Positions 25,515 through 35,694 of a stretch of DNA of 64,000 bases are shown in pieces. Source of the DNA: [Pasteurella] mairii (GTDB lineage: Bacteria; Pseudomonadota; Gammaproteobacteria; Enterobacterales; Pasteurellaceae); NCBI GenBank assembly GCA_900454475.1, contig UGSS01000002.1:2251605-2315604 (forward strand). Direction: 5' to 3'. Every line of letters starts with the position of its first letter. The first letter of the stretch is position 1. The notes under the pieces are model-generated. The model was given only the letters and a program-made list of their open reading frames with translations. It had not been told where the DNA came from and did not search any database. The translations under genes were made by a program, and so were the position numbers.

Positions 25515-28500
25515 ATGAGTACATGGTCAAGCATGCTCGCAGATCTAAGAAAACAAGCTGAAATAGCCAAACAACAAGCTAAAAAAGGCATTGATGTAAC
25601 TAAAAATGGTCTGCAATATGGGGTAAGCCAAGCAAAATTACAAGCGTTGGCAGCAGGTAAATCAATTCAAAAATACGGTAATAAATTAGTCTTAGTTATT
25701 CCAAAAGACTACGACGTAAATACTGGTAATGGTTTTTTTGATCTAGCGAAAGCTGCTGAGGAATTGGGTATTCAAGTAAAATATATTGATCGTAATGATC
25801 TGGAAATTGCCCATAAAAGTTTAGGTGTGACAGATCAATTTTTAGGTTTAACTGAACGTGGTCTGACGTTGTTTGCACCACAATTAGATAAATTTTTACA
25901 ACAACATTCAAAAATTTCTAATGTTGTCGGTAGTTCTACCGGTGATACCGTAAATAAACTGGCTAAAAGTCAAGCGATTATTTCGGGCGTGCAATCTGTT
26001 TTAGGTTCTGTCTTAGCGGGAATTAATCTCAACGAAGCTATTATTAGCGGGGGATCAGAACTTGAATTAGCTAAAGCAGGCGTTGATTTAGCATCTGAAC
26101 TTGTTGGCAATATTGCTAAAGGTACCGCAACCATAGAAGCCTTTAGTGAACAAATCCAAAACTTTGGAAAACTGGTACAAAATGCCAAAGGGCTAGGTGG
26201 TGTTGGTCAGCAATTACAACATATTTCAGGTTCTGCATTAAGTAAAACAGGATTAGGTCTAGATATTATTTCAAGCTTACTTTCTGGCGTAACTGCAAGC
26301 TTCACCTTAGCAGATAAGAATGCCTCAACAAGCACTAAAGTGGCAGCAGGTTTTGAGCTCTCCAACCAAGTCATTGGTGGGATCACAAAAGCAGTATCAA
26401 GTTATATTCTTGCGCAGCGTTTAGCTGCAGGTCTATCAACCACAGGCCCTGCCGCAGCATTAATTGCTTCCAGTATTTCTTTAGCCATAAGTCCGTTATC
26501 CTTCTTGCGTGTAGCAGATAACTTCAATCGTTCTAAAGATATTCGAGAATTCGCTGAACGATTTAAAAAACTGGGTTATGAAGGGGATAAACTGCTTTCA
26601 GATTTTTATCATGAAGCCGGGACTATTGACGCCTCAATTACTACAATTAGTACCGCACTTTCCGCCATTGCAGCAGGTACTGCCGCTGCAAGTGCGGGGG
26701 CATTGGTTGGAGCTCCGATCACCTTATTAGTTACCGGTATCACAGGGCTTATTTCCGGTATTTTAGAGTTCTCTAAACAACCAATGTTAGAACATGTCGC
26801 CTCAAAACTAGGGACGAAGATTGAAGAATGGGAAAGAAAATACGGTAAAAATTATTTTGAAAATGGTTATGATGCCCGTCATAAGGCTTTCTTAGAGGAC
26901 TCGCTCTCATTATTATCCAGCTTCAATAAGCAATACGAAACCGAAAGAGCAGTTTTAATTACACAGCAACGCTGGGATGAATATATTGGTGAGCTTGCTG
27001 GAGTTACCGGTAAAGGTGATAAAATTTCCAGTGGTAAGGCATATGTAGATTACTTTGAAGAAGGAAAATTACTAGCGAAAAAACCCGATGACTTTAACCG
27101 AGTTATTCTCGATCCAAAAAAAGGCAAAATTGATATATCAAATAGCCAAACATCAACGTTATTGAAATTTGTTACACCATTATTGACACCGGGTACAGAG
27201 TCACGCAAAAGAACCCAAACAGGGAAATATGAATATGTGACGAAATTGGATGTAAATGGCATAAATCAATGGGAGGTGAATGGCGTTAAAGAGAAAGGTG
27301 CGGTTTATGATTTTACTAATTTAATCCAACATGTACATATCAGTTCATCCGTTGCTCGCGGTGAAGAATACCGTGAAGTTCGCCTTGTATCTCGTCTAGG
27401 TAAAGGCAATGACAAAGTATTCTTGGCTTCCGGTTCAGCAGAAATTCATGCCGGTGACGGTCATGATGTCGTCTATTACGATAAAACAGATACCGGTCTT
27501 TTAATGGTTGACGGAACCCAAGCAACTAAACAAGGAGATTACACTGTTACTCGTGAATTAAGTGGTGCGACACAGATTTTAAGAGAAGTGGTAAAAAACC
27601 AAAAATCTTCCGTAGGTAGCCGTCAAGAAACCGTGGAATATCGTGATAATGAATTAGCGCAATCTGGTAATAGTAATCTAAAAGCAAAAGATAATCTGTA
27701 TTCTGTTGAAGAGATCATTGGTAGTAACCATAGAGATGAATTTAAAGGAAGTAAATTCCGAGATATTTTTCATGGAGCTGATGGTGATGACTTGTTAAAA
27801 GGTAATGATGGCGATGATATCCTATACGGTGATAAAGGTAATGATGAATTGCGCGGCGATAACGGTAACGACCAACTTTACGGTGGCGAGGGCAATGATA
27901 AACTATTTGGTGGTAATGGAAATAATTACCTCAGTGGTGGTGATGGTGATGACGAACTGCAGGTATTAGGCAATGGCTTCAATGTACTGCGTGGCGGTAA
28001 AGGTAATGATAAACTTTATGGCGGAGCTGGTTCTGATTTTCTTGATGGTGGTGAAGGTGATGATTATTTAGCAGGTGGAGAAGGTAACGATTTCTATGTT
28101 TATCGCTCTACTTCAGGTAACCACACGATTTATGATCAAGGTAAATCTTCTGATTCAGATACACTGTACTTATCGGATCTTACTTTTGATCGCCTGTTAG
28201 TTGAAAAAGTTGATAATAACCTTGTGTTTAAACCTAGTGACCACAACAGTAATCGCGGTTCACTTACTATTAAAGATTGGTTTAAAACAGGTCATGGTTA
28301 CAACCATAAGCTTGAACAAATCGTTGATAAAAATGGTAGAAAATTAACATCAGATAATTTAGAAACCCATTTCAATGGTACCCCAAAAACTAATTTACTT
28401 GGTTACACCGCAGAAAATCAAAATGAAAGTAACCTATCTTCTCTCAAAACTGAGTTAGGTAAAATTATTTCTAGTGCAGGTAATTTTGGTTTGGCAAAAC

Positions 28501-28664
28501 AGGGGAATAATAATCACTCTGCTGCCTTGAATAATGATGTGGATAAACTTATTTCTTCCGCAAGTAGCTTTGCTACTGCTCAAATGGGCGGTTCAGGAAT
28601 AAGGTTGTTACCATCAAACAACGCTAACTCAACGATATTAAGCGGTCTGGCCAGAACAGCTTAG
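25515..28664 (+). CDS. rtxA: RTX pore-forming toxin (ApxIII/Pax-type)
   Basis: The product has 1049 residues. An amphipathic N-terminus is followed by a hydrophobic pore-forming region (about 150-420). The acylation region contains K571 in TGKYEYVTKL, matching HlyA K564. The second site, HlyA K690, aligns to S702 in SVGSRQET, not lysine. About 13 calcium-binding nonapeptides (GGxGxDxLx) span 736-865, including GGEGNDKLF and GGAGSDFLD. The C-terminal secretion signal region follows, ending in NSTILSGLARTA without a cleavable N-terminal signal. Length and lysine numbering match ApxIIIA (1052). AAAGGAT precedes the ATG. An uptake signal copy lies inside, suggesting long residence in the family. 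Target cells cannot be told from sequence. Confidence 0.96.
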   Translation: MSTWSSMLADLRKQAEIAKQQAKKGIDVTKNGLQYGVSQAKLQALAAGKSIQKYGNKLVLVIPKDYDVNTGNGFFDLAKAAEELGIQVKYIDRNDLEIAHKSLGVTDQFLGLTERGLTLFAPQLDKFLQQHSKISNVVGSSTGDTVNKLAKSQAIISGVQSVLGSVLAGINLNEAIISGGSELELAKAGVDLASELVGNIAKGTATIEAFSEQIQNFGKLVQNAKGLGGVGQQLQHISGSALSKTGLGLDIISSLLSGVTASFTLADKNASTSTKVAAGFELSNQVIGGITKAVSSYILAQRLAAGLSTTGPAAALIASSISLAISPLSFLRVADNFNRSKDIREFAERFKKLGYEGDKLLSDFYHEAGTIDASITTISTALSAIAAGTAAASAGALVGAPITLLVTGITGLISGILEFSKQPMLEHVASKLGTKIEEWERKYGKNYFENGYDARHKAFLEDSLSLLSSFNKQYETERAVLITQQRWDEYIGELAGVTGKGDKISSGKAYVDYFEEGKLLAKKPDDFNRVILDPKKGKIDISNSQTSTLLKFVTPLLTPGTESRKRTQTGKYEYVTKLDVNGINQWEVNGVKEKGAVYDFTNLIQHVHISSSVARGEEYREVRLVSRLGKGNDKVFLASGSAEIHAGDGHDVVYYDKTDTGLLMVDGTQATKQGDYTVTRELSGATQILREVVKNQKSSVGSRQETVEYRDNELAQSGNSNLKAKDNLYSVEEIIGSNHRDEFKGSKFRDIFHGADGDDLLKGNDGDDILYGDKGNDELRGDNGNDQLYGGEGNDKLFGGNGNNYLSGGDGDDELQVLGNGFNVLRGGKGNDKLYGGAGSDFLDGGEGDDYLAGGEGNDFYVYRSTSGNHTIYDQGKSSDSDTLYLSDLTFDRLLVEKVDNNLVFKPSDHNSNRGSLTIKDWFKTGHGYNHKLEQIVDKNGRKLTSDNLETHFNGTPKTNLLGYTAENQNESNLSSLKTELGKIISSAGNFGLAKQGNNNHSAALNNDVDKLISSASSFATAQMGGSGIRLLPSNNANSTILSGLARTA

Positions 28665-28680
28665 TCGCATCAATTAACCA

Positions 28681-28717
28681 ATAGCAATCCTAATATGCCT
28701 TTAGGATTGCTATTTTA
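28681..28717 (+). terminator. Intra-operon terminator between toxin and exporter genes
   Basis: ATAGCAATCCTAA (28681-28693) pairs perfectly over 13 bp with TTAGGATTGCTAT (28701-28713), followed by a T-rich tract. It lies 17 bases after the toxin stop and before rtxB. RTX operons such as hlyCABD have a terminator here that lets exporter genes be expressed at a lower level. Confidence 0.85.
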
Positions 28718-28732
28718 TTTATGGAGCCATTA

Positions 28733-30856
28733 ATGTCCTTTAAGCAAAAAAACGATTATGGATTACATGCTTTAGTCATCCTTGCTCAATATCATAACAT
28801 TGCTGTAAGTCCTGAAGAGATAAAACATAAATTTGATCCAGAGGGGAAAGGAATAGATCTCGTCGCTTGGTTATTAGCGGCAAAATCCCTTGAACTCAAA
28901 GCCAAGAAAGTAAAAAAAAGTATTGATCGTTTACCCTTTATTCATCTTCCAGCCTTGATTTGGCGAGATGACGGTCAACATTTTATCTTGACGAAAATTG
29001 ATACTCAAACCAATCGTTACCTTATTTTTGACTTAGAAGAACGCAATCCAAAAGTATTAAGTGCGGTTGAATTTCAACAAGTTTTTCAAGGAAATGTCAT
29101 TCTTCTTACTTCTCGTGCTTCTATCATGGGAAAATTAGCAAAATTTGATTTCACTTGGTTTATTCCAGCAATTATCAAATATCGCAAAATTTTTGTAGAA
29201 GTCATGCTCGTATCTATATTTTTACAACTATTTGCGCTGATTACACCTCTTTTTTTCCAAGTAGTAATGGATAAAGTTCTTGTCCATCGGGGATTCTCGA
29301 CACTCAATGTTATCACTGTTGCTTTGGCGATTGTCGTCATCTTTGAAATTGTCTTAAGTGGCTTACGAACCTACGTATTTTCCCACAGTACCAGTCGAAT
29401 TGATGTGGAACTCGGTGCAAAACTCTTTCGCCACTTATTGGCATTACCTATTTCCTATTTTGAAAATAGACGCGTCGGTGATACCGTCGCACGGGTTCGA
29501 GAATTGGATCAAATACGTAATTTTTTAACTGGTCAAGCGCTCACGTCAGTATTAGATCTCTTATTCTCTTTTATTTTCTTTGCGGTCATGTGGTACTACA
29601 GCCCCAAACTCACTATCGTCATTTTACTTTCTTTGCCTTGTTATATTGCATGGTCAATCTTTATCAGTCCAATATTGCGTCGGCGATTAGATGAAAAATT
29701 TACCCGTAATGCAGATAACCAAGCCTTTTTAGTAGAATCTGTTACTGCCATTGATACAATCAAGGCACTTGCCGTAACACCGCAAATGACGAATATCTGG
29801 GATAAACAGCTAGCAAGTTATGTATCTGCAGATTTCCGAGTAACCGTCTTGGCAACTATCGGGCAACAAGGCGTACAATTGATTCAAAAAACAGTCATGA
29901 TAATTAATTTATGGCTAGGGGCACATTTAGTTATTTCAGGGGATCTCAGTATCGGGCAGCTAATTGCTTTTAATATGCTTTCAGGACAAGTCATTGCACC
30001 TGTTATCCGTCTGGCTCAATTATGGCAAGACTTCCAACAAGTAGGTATATCTATTACCCGATTAGGTGATGTATTAAATGCACCCACAGAAAATTTTCAA
30101 GGCAAACTCTCACTACCGGAAATTAACGGTGATGTAACGTTCAAAAATATTCGCTTTCGCTATAAACCGGATGCCCCCATCATTTTAAATGATGTAAATT
30201 TAACCATAAAACAAGGAGAAGTAATCGGTATTGTGGGACGTTCAGGTTCTGGCAAAAGTACGCTTACTAAACTATTACAACGATTTTATATTCCAGAAAA
30301 CGGGCAGGTATTAATTGATGGACATGATCTCGCACTCGCCGATCCTAATTGGTTACGTCGCCAAATAGGTGTTGTGTTACAAGATAATGTATTACTCAAC
30401 CGCAGTATTCGCGACAATATCGCACTTACTGACCCAAGTATGCCCATGGAGCAAGTCATCCACGCGGCAAAACTGGCTGGCGCCCATGATTTTATTTCTG
30501 AACTACGAGAAGGTTACAACACAATGGTCGGAGAACAAGGCGCAGGTCTATCTGGTGGACAACGTCAACGTATCGCTATTGCAAGAGCATTAGTGAATAA
30601 TCCTAGAATTTTGATTTTTGATGAAGCGACAAGTGCATTAGATTATGAATCTGAACATATCATCATGCGGAATATGCAACAGATTTGTCACGGACGAACA
30701 GTAATTATCATTGCACACCGCCTTTCTACGGTAAGAAATGCCGATCGCATTATTGTGATGGAAAAAGGGCATATTGTGGAGCGTGGCAAACACAGTGAAT
30801 TACTCGAAAATAAAGATGGGCTTTATTACTATCTCAATCAGCTACAATCAATCTAA
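28733..30856 (+). CDS. rtxB: Type I secretion ABC transporter for the RTX toxin
   Basis: GGAG six bases before ATG 28733 gives a 707-residue product, exactly the HlyB length. An N-terminal C39-like domain (1-130) lacks the catalytic cysteine ([14 protein letters not shown]), as in HlyB, and would bind rather than cut the toxin. A six-helix membrane domain (about 155-430) and the nucleotide-binding domain follow: Walker [10 protein letters not shown], signature LSGGQRQR, Walker [13 protein letters not shown]. It exports the unfolded toxin in one step, together with RtxD and an outer membrane TolC not encoded here. An uptake signal lies near 29060. Confidence 0.97.
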   Translation: MSFKQKNDYGLHALVILAQYHNIAVSPEEIKHKFDPEGKGIDLVAWLLAAKSLELKAKKVKKSIDRLPFIHLPALIWRDDGQHFILTKIDTQTNRYLIFDLEERNPKVLSAVEFQQVFQGNVILLTSRASIMGKLAKFDFTWFIPAIIKYRKIFVEVMLVSIFLQLFALITPLFFQVVMDKVLVHRGFSTLNVITVALAIVVIFEIVLSGLRTYVFSHSTSRIDVELGAKLFRHLLALPISYFENRRVGDTVARVRELDQIRNFLTGQALTSVLDLLFSFIFFAVMWYYSPKLTIVILLSLPCYIAWSIFISPILRRRLDEKFTRNADNQAFLVESVTAIDTIKALAVTPQMTNIWDKQLASYVSADFRVTVLATIGQQGVQLIQKTVMIINLWLGAHLVISGDLSIGQLIAFNMLSGQVIAPVIRLAQLWQDFQQVGISITRLGDVLNAPTENFQGKLSLPEINGDVTFKNIRFRYKPDAPIILNDVNLTIKQGEVIGIVGRSGSGKSTLTKLLQRFYIPENGQVLIDGHDLALADPNWLRRQIGVVLQDNVLLNRSIRDNIALTDPSMPMEQVIHAAKLAGAHDFISELREGYNTMVGEQGAGLSGGQRQRIAIARALVNNPRILIFDEATSALDYESEHIIMRNMQQICHGRTVIIIAHRLSTVRNADRIIVMEKGHIVERGKHSELLENKDGLYYYLNQLQSI

Positions 30857-30867
30857 GGTAAAATAGT

Positions 30868-32301
30868 ATGAAATTATGGATTAATGGACTTATAGATTTT
30901 TTCCGACACTATTACCATATTTGGCGTGAAGTATGGAAAACTCGTAAACAACTGGATACGCCTATAAGACAAAAAGATGAAAATGAATTTTTGCCAGCAC
31001 ATTTAGAGCTGATTGAAACTCCCGTTTCCAAAAGACCCCGTCTGATTGCCTATTTAATTATGCTATTTTTGCTTTTGGCAATCCTAATTTCTATTGTAAG
31101 CAAAGTAGAAATTGTTGCGAGTGCCACCGGTAAATTAGTCTTTAGTGGGCATAGCAAAGAAATAAAACCTATTGAAAATGCCTTGGTTAAAGATATTTTT
31201 GTCAAAGATGGGCAGTTTGTTAAACAAGGACAATTATTGTTAAATTTGACCGCACTTGGTGCCGACGCTGATTTACAAAAAACACAGGTTGCTTTAGGAC
31301 TGGAAAAATTAGATGGTTATCGCTACAACGTATTATTATACAGCATTGAACATAATAGATTACCTTTGTTAGATTTTAACCAAGCTAATTTCAAGGCGGT
31401 AAAAGAAGAAGATAAAACGAATACACGCCACCTAATTACTGAACAATTTGAGACATGGCAAAAGCAAAAATATCAGAAGGAGCTAGCATATCAACGCAAA
31501 CAGGCTGAAAAGCAGACGGTATTAGCCAATATCCGTAAATATGAAACAACCAGTCGTATTGAAAAGGAAAAACTAAGTGATTTCAAAAAATTATATCATG
31601 TAAAATCTATTTCTAAACATGAATTATTGGCACAAGAAAACCGATATGTTGAAGCTATAAACGAACTTTCTGTTTACCAATCCCATCTCAAAGAAGTAGA
31701 AAGTGATCTGTTGCAGGCGAAAGAGGAGTTGGAGCTTGTCACACAATTATTTAAAAGTGATCTTTTGGAAAAACTGCAGCAAAATAGACAACGTGACAAA
31801 CAGCTTACGTTAGAACTTGAAAAAAATGAACAACGACAATTGGCATCTATTATTCGCGCACCAGTATCAGGCACGGTTCAACAGTTAAAAACCCATACTA
31901 AAGGTGGCGTAGTTACTACCGCTGAAACCTTAATGGTGATCGCTCCTGAAGAAGATGTATTAGAAGTAAGCGCATTAATTCAAAATAAAGATATCGGCTT
32001 TGTTGAAATCGGACAAGATGTAGTAATTAAAGTGGAAACCTTCCCCTATACCAGATATGGTTATCTCTATGGGAAAGTAAAAACGGTAACGCTTGATGCG
32101 ATTGAGCATCCACAGCTTGGTTTAGTGTTTAATTCCATTATTGAAATTAATAAGAAAACATTAGCTGATGGTGATAAAGAAATTCAACTGGGGTCTGGCA
32201 TGAATGTTATTGCTGAAATAAAAACCGGCGAACGTAGTGTTATCAGTTTCCTACTCAGCCCATTAGAGGAATCTATTACAGAAAGTCTACGAGAACGTTA
32301 G
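30868..32301 (+). CDS. rtxD: Type I secretion membrane fusion protein
   Basis: The product has 477 residues (HlyD 478). A cytosolic N-terminal helix (to about 55) precedes one membrane anchor (RLIAYLIMLFLLLAILISIV). A lipoyl half-motif, a long coiled coil (about 160-300) and the beta-barrel and returning lipoyl parts (IIRAPVSGTVQQL) follow. The protein ends RSVISFLLSPLEESITESLRER, typical of HlyD. It bridges RtxB to TolC across the periplasm. It starts 11 bases after rtxB with AAGG upstream and is the last operon gene, ending 55 bases before a bidirectional terminator. An uptake signal lies near 31248. Confidence 0.97.
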   Translation: MKLWINGLIDFFRHYYHIWREVWKTRKQLDTPIRQKDENEFLPAHLELIETPVSKRPRLIAYLIMLFLLLAILISIVSKVEIVASATGKLVFSGHSKEIKPIENALVKDIFVKDGQFVKQGQLLLNLTALGADADLQKTQVALGLEKLDGYRYNVLLYSIEHNRLPLLDFNQANFKAVKEEDKTNTRHLITEQFETWQKQKYQKELAYQRKQAEKQTVLANIRKYETTSRIEKEKLSDFKKLYHVKSISKHELLAQENRYVEAINELSVYQSHLKEVESDLLQAKEELELVTQLFKSDLLEKLQQNRQRDKQLTLELEKNEQRQLASIIRAPVSGTVQQLKTHTKGGVVTTAETLMVIAPEEDVLEVSALIQNKDIGFVEIGQDVVIKVETFPYTRYGYLYGKVKTVTLDAIEHPQLGLVFNSIIEINKKTLADGDKEIQLGSGMNVIAEIKTGERSVISFLLSPLEESITESLRER

Positions 32302-32355
32302 TTTATTTATTTCTTAATTAAAATTATTCTTTCTAAAAATCTTTTCTCATTTTAA

Positions 32356-32384
32356 AGAGCCTTTAATATTAGATTAAAGGCTCT
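32356..32384. terminator. Bidirectional hairpin between rtxD and the autotransporter
   Basis: AGAGCCTTTAAT (32356-32367) pairs perfectly with ATTAAAGGCTCT (32373-32384) around ATTAG. It lies between convergent genes and can end both, though the flanking T-runs are short. Confidence 0.75.
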
Positions 32385-32460
32385 TGTATTTAAAAAGCTG
32401 TTGAATGAACTCGAAATGGAATGTTGCTGCCAAATCAAGTTATTTTATTCAGTTTTTTAT

Positions 32461-35238
32461 TTACTGAAAAGTCAACCCTATTTTTGCCTGTAAATTTATA
32501 GCATTACCATTTTTAAATTGATAATGCTCAACATTAGTGGCAAAAAACCAATTATTCTTCTCAATCATCATGCCTACACCAAGTTGAGCTAAATAGTGAT
32601 CAAATGTTACGACATTATCTATTTTAATTCCACTTAACGTACTTTGTATATTATTTGATCTTGAGTTCATGAGTCTCACATAATTTAAAGTTAAATCTGG
32701 CGAAAATTTCCAATCTCCAATATAGAAATTTCTTTTTAAATGGAGACCTGATGATAAATTGATATTCGTTTTCTTAAATGCCTCAGTTAATGTGGCTAAC
32801 TCTCCATTTTCCTTCAATTTATCAATAGATAAATGCACCATCTGTAACCCAATTGTTGGTTCAATACGCCAATCGTCAAAGACAATGCCATATCCAGTAC
32901 GCCATTCCCCACCTAATAACCAACCACGATTACTTCCTGCGCCTAACGTTACATTATCAAACAAGCGATATTGTTTATAATCAACCTTTGCTATTTTTCC
33001 AATAATATCAGTAAACCAACTATTCTCTAGCGGCATATAACGTAATGCGACACCAGCTTCAATTTGTTTAACTGTTGCTGTTGCTTGATTTTTTGTTAAG
33101 TCAGACTGAATATAGCTTAGGTTTCCATTTAAAATCACTTTTTCATTTGCTTTATATGCTATACCAAAACCAGAATAACGGGTTTTTACCTCTGCACGTT
33201 CATCATTATTTTTTTCAGATTGATATTTTTGTCCATTACCATCCAACCAAATTTTTATTTCATCAATATTCTCGGGAGAATAATCAAATACATTATTTCC
33301 ACTATTTAGCAAACGTACTATTGCTTGATGATGTAAAAATGCGAGACCATCTACATAAATACTGTTATTGACATAATAATGCAGATTTTGTAAATCATTA
33401 TGTTCTACAGCTTTTTGTAACCAATCATTATAAAATCCTTTTCTCAATGCCATTTTAGTATCTCGCAGTGAAATCAGGATTTGTAACCCTTTTCTTCCCT
33501 TCTCATTAGCATTAATGTCAGAAAACGGTTTATTTAAATTAGCTTTTAATTCTACTCGATCTGGCTTAAAGTAAAGATCGTAGCGTAATCCATTATTATG
33601 TAAATTATCGCTAGATATCAAGCGCTCAAAACCACCAATATAGCTCGCCCCATCCTTTACTACTAATACATCAGCAATCGTATCTCCTGGTTTTATATTT
33701 TCTGGCAAAACCTCCGTAACAGATAATGTTCCATTTAATTCAACTAATGTATTATTACCTTGAGCAATAAAAGCTTGTGGAGATAATATATCAAGACGAC
33801 TATCTATTGACGATTGAAAAGTTTGATTTACCGTTAATGCCTTAATTGCCAAAACACTACTGTTATTTACATGATCAACAGAGGTTTTACCCGTCAATGT
33901 TAAATTTCCCTCGTTAATCACTAATGATTTTAACTGATTATATTCACCCGCTAAGGTCAACTTACCACTTCCTTCTTTAGTAAGGGTATATTTTCCAATC
34001 AAATTATTTGTCCATTTATCATTTCGAGATATTGTATAGGTTTCGTCTCTTAATAATTGAGAGGGTCCATTTATCGCTTTAGACAGATTAACCAATCCCC
34101 AACCAAATATATCGTCTACCCCTTTTTGACCTAAATCCGTTGCAGTAGTTAATAAAGTATCTCTTACTTGAGTCGGTGTAAAATAATTAAACCGCTCTTT
34201 TAATACAGCCAGCGCCCCTGTCACCGTTGGTGCGGCAAAAGAAGTTCCTGCCTCATCTTGCAAACTTGGAGTTTTCTCATCTTTTTCTGCCCCCTCTGTA
34301 GCCAAAACAGTTAAGCTGCCCGGCGCAGCAATACACCAATTTTTACTTACACCACAATAATTAGAATAGTCGGCTAAGTTTTTTCCGTCATCAACAGCAA
34401 CAACTGACAGGTAATGTTTTTCCAATTCAGGTAAATAACGAGGTAATGCCGCCATGATACCAGGTTGTTTTTTACTTTCATTACCAGCAGCAAATACAAT
34501 TAAGGTATCATTTTTAACCGCACTTTTAACTGTATTTAAAAGCGAATTATTTGTTGCTTTCGTAATACCTTCTTTGTATTTATTATCCATGGTTTGAGCA
34601 TAATCATCTAAAGGATCTTCATTCCAACTATTATTAATAGCAAATACCTTTTTCTCAGCTAGTTTATTAAAAGCCATGGCTATCACCCGTTGATGATCTT
34701 TTTCATCCGAACCGGTACCAAGTAATAGATCGGCATTTTTCTCCTCATTTTCTGAAGCTTCGTCAGCGCCATTTTGATCTTGTTGTTGCGGTTCAAAAGT
34801 AGTGATATAGACATCTGCATTTTTTGCAATACCACCTTCATACCCCTCCTGTTCTGATGATTTTGCCCCAATAATGCCTGCGACCTGTCCACCATGCATG
34901 GAATAAACCGTTTTATCCTTACCCGTTTTTTCATCTTTCTCTGTTTCTTTATCATAATGGCTAGGATCAAAAAGCAATGTCTCGCCTTTTGAATTAATGG
35001 ACACAAATTTAAGTGAATGTAATTTTTCTTCATTTACAAACGGATGCTCAACCATATAGCCAGAATCCAACACGCCAATATTGACTTTTCTACCAGAATA
35101 TTGTTCAGAAATTTGTTTTGTAAGCCCAATTTTACTATGAGGATTAGTTATTTCACTGTCTGTAGAATAGACTTCAGACGTCATACAGCCACAGATAAGA
35201 ATAGATAATAAATGTTTTGGAAATTTACGGTTTTTCAT
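32461..35238 (-). CDS. Subtilisin-like serine protease autotransporter (Ssa1/NalP-type)
   Basis: Start ATG 35238 gives 925 residues. The signal ends in ICGC with a cysteine at about position 18, suggesting a lipoprotein as in NalP and Mannheimia Ssa1. The S8 catalytic triad is D58 (NIGVLDSG), H115 (SMHGGQVAG) and S333 (DEAGTSFAAPT), with N253 in AAGNES as the oxyanion residue. An Asp/Glu-rich loop (about 150-180) and a beta-helix-like linker (450-620) precede a C-terminal autotransporter barrel ending in phenylalanine-glutamine (LTFQ). The size fits Ssa1 (about 930). It converges on the RTX operon and diverges from macAB. It may process surface proteins; no substrate is evident. An uptake signal lies inside. 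The earlier frame to 35376 has no support. Confidence 0.9.
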   Translation of the reverse strand: MKNRKFPKHLLSILICGCMTSEVYSTDSEITNPHSKIGLTKQISEQYSGRKVNIGVLDSGYMVEHPFVNEEKLHSLKFVSINSKGETLLFDPSHYDKETEKDEKTGKDKTVYSMHGGQVAGIIGAKSSEQEGYEGGIAKNADVYITTFEPQQQDQNGADEASENEEKNADLLLGTGSDEKDHQRVIAMAFNKLAEKKVFAINNSWNEDPLDDYAQTMDNKYKEGITKATNNSLLNTVKSAVKNDTLIVFAAGNESKKQPGIMAALPRYLPELEKHYLSVVAVDDGKNLADYSNYCGVSKNWCIAAPGSLTVLATEGAEKDEKTPSLQDEAGTSFAAPTVTGALAVLKERFNYFTPTQVRDTLLTTATDLGQKGVDDIFGWGLVNLSKAINGPSQLLRDETYTISRNDKWTNNLIGKYTLTKEGSGKLTLAGEYNQLKSLVINEGNLTLTGKTSVDHVNNSSVLAIKALTVNQTFQSSIDSRLDILSPQAFIAQGNNTLVELNGTLSVTEVLPENIKPGDTIADVLVVKDGASYIGGFERLISSDNLHNNGLRYDLYFKPDRVELKANLNKPFSDINANEKGRKGLQILISLRDTKMALRKGFYNDWLQKAVEHNDLQNLHYYVNNSIYVDGLAFLHHQAIVRLLNSGNNVFDYSPENIDEIKIWLDGNGQKYQSEKNNDERAEVKTRYSGFGIAYKANEKVILNGNLSYIQSDLTKNQATATVKQIEAGVALRYMPLENSWFTDIIGKIAKVDYKQYRLFDNVTLGAGSNRGWLLGGEWRTGYGIVFDDWRIEPTIGLQMVHLSIDKLKENGELATLTEAFKKTNINLSSGLHLKRNFYIGDWKFSPDLTLNYVRLMNSRSNNIQSTLSGIKIDNVVTFDHYLAQLGVGMMIEKNNWFFATNVEHYQFKNGNAINLQAKIGLTFQ

Positions 35239-35694
35239 AAAAAGAGTAACCCCTAAAATAGTATTTGAATAAATTCTTAATAACACATCATACCGAATAT
35301 AAAATATTCTAAGCTTGATATTTTTATATCTAAATCCATTTATTTTGCTTAAAAAAAAACTAAAATCAAATAACAAAATCCATTTTTTAAAAATAATTAA
35401 ATTATTTATGATCTAGAACAAATAAATTTTATTTAAATCTAAAAACACATCTGCTATGCTATAGGAAAAAAAGTAATAGTTATAAAATTGAAAATAATTA
35501 AATTACAATATATTTTTTACATTTAAACCTAAAATTAAACATTTTTATAACTTTTATCTTGAGATCAGACCTGTTTATTATTGATTTAATAGGGAAATTT
35601 TTATTAAAATTAGAAAATTTAAATTGATTTAGAGCAAATAAACCCTAGTTTTTTAATGGTTATTCAACCTATTATTTTTATAAAGGCGGTTATT
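35239..35694. other. AT-rich divergent control region of the autotransporter and macAB
   Basis: About 450 bases are almost entirely A and T, with homopolymer runs up to nine. It should contain outward promoters for both sides, but in such composition many hexamers fit and I cannot pick one. No repeat tract typical of phase variation, such as a long tetranucleotide or poly-G, is present. Confidence 0.5.

Noticed and set aside
27720..28090. DNA tandem repeat in rtxA
   Set aside because: It is the coding sequence of calcium-binding nonapeptides, diverged at codon level, not a slippage repeat.
35239..35694. Phase-variation tract upstream of the autotransporter
   Set aside because: Only short A/T homopolymers; no long poly-G/C or tetranucleotide repeat.
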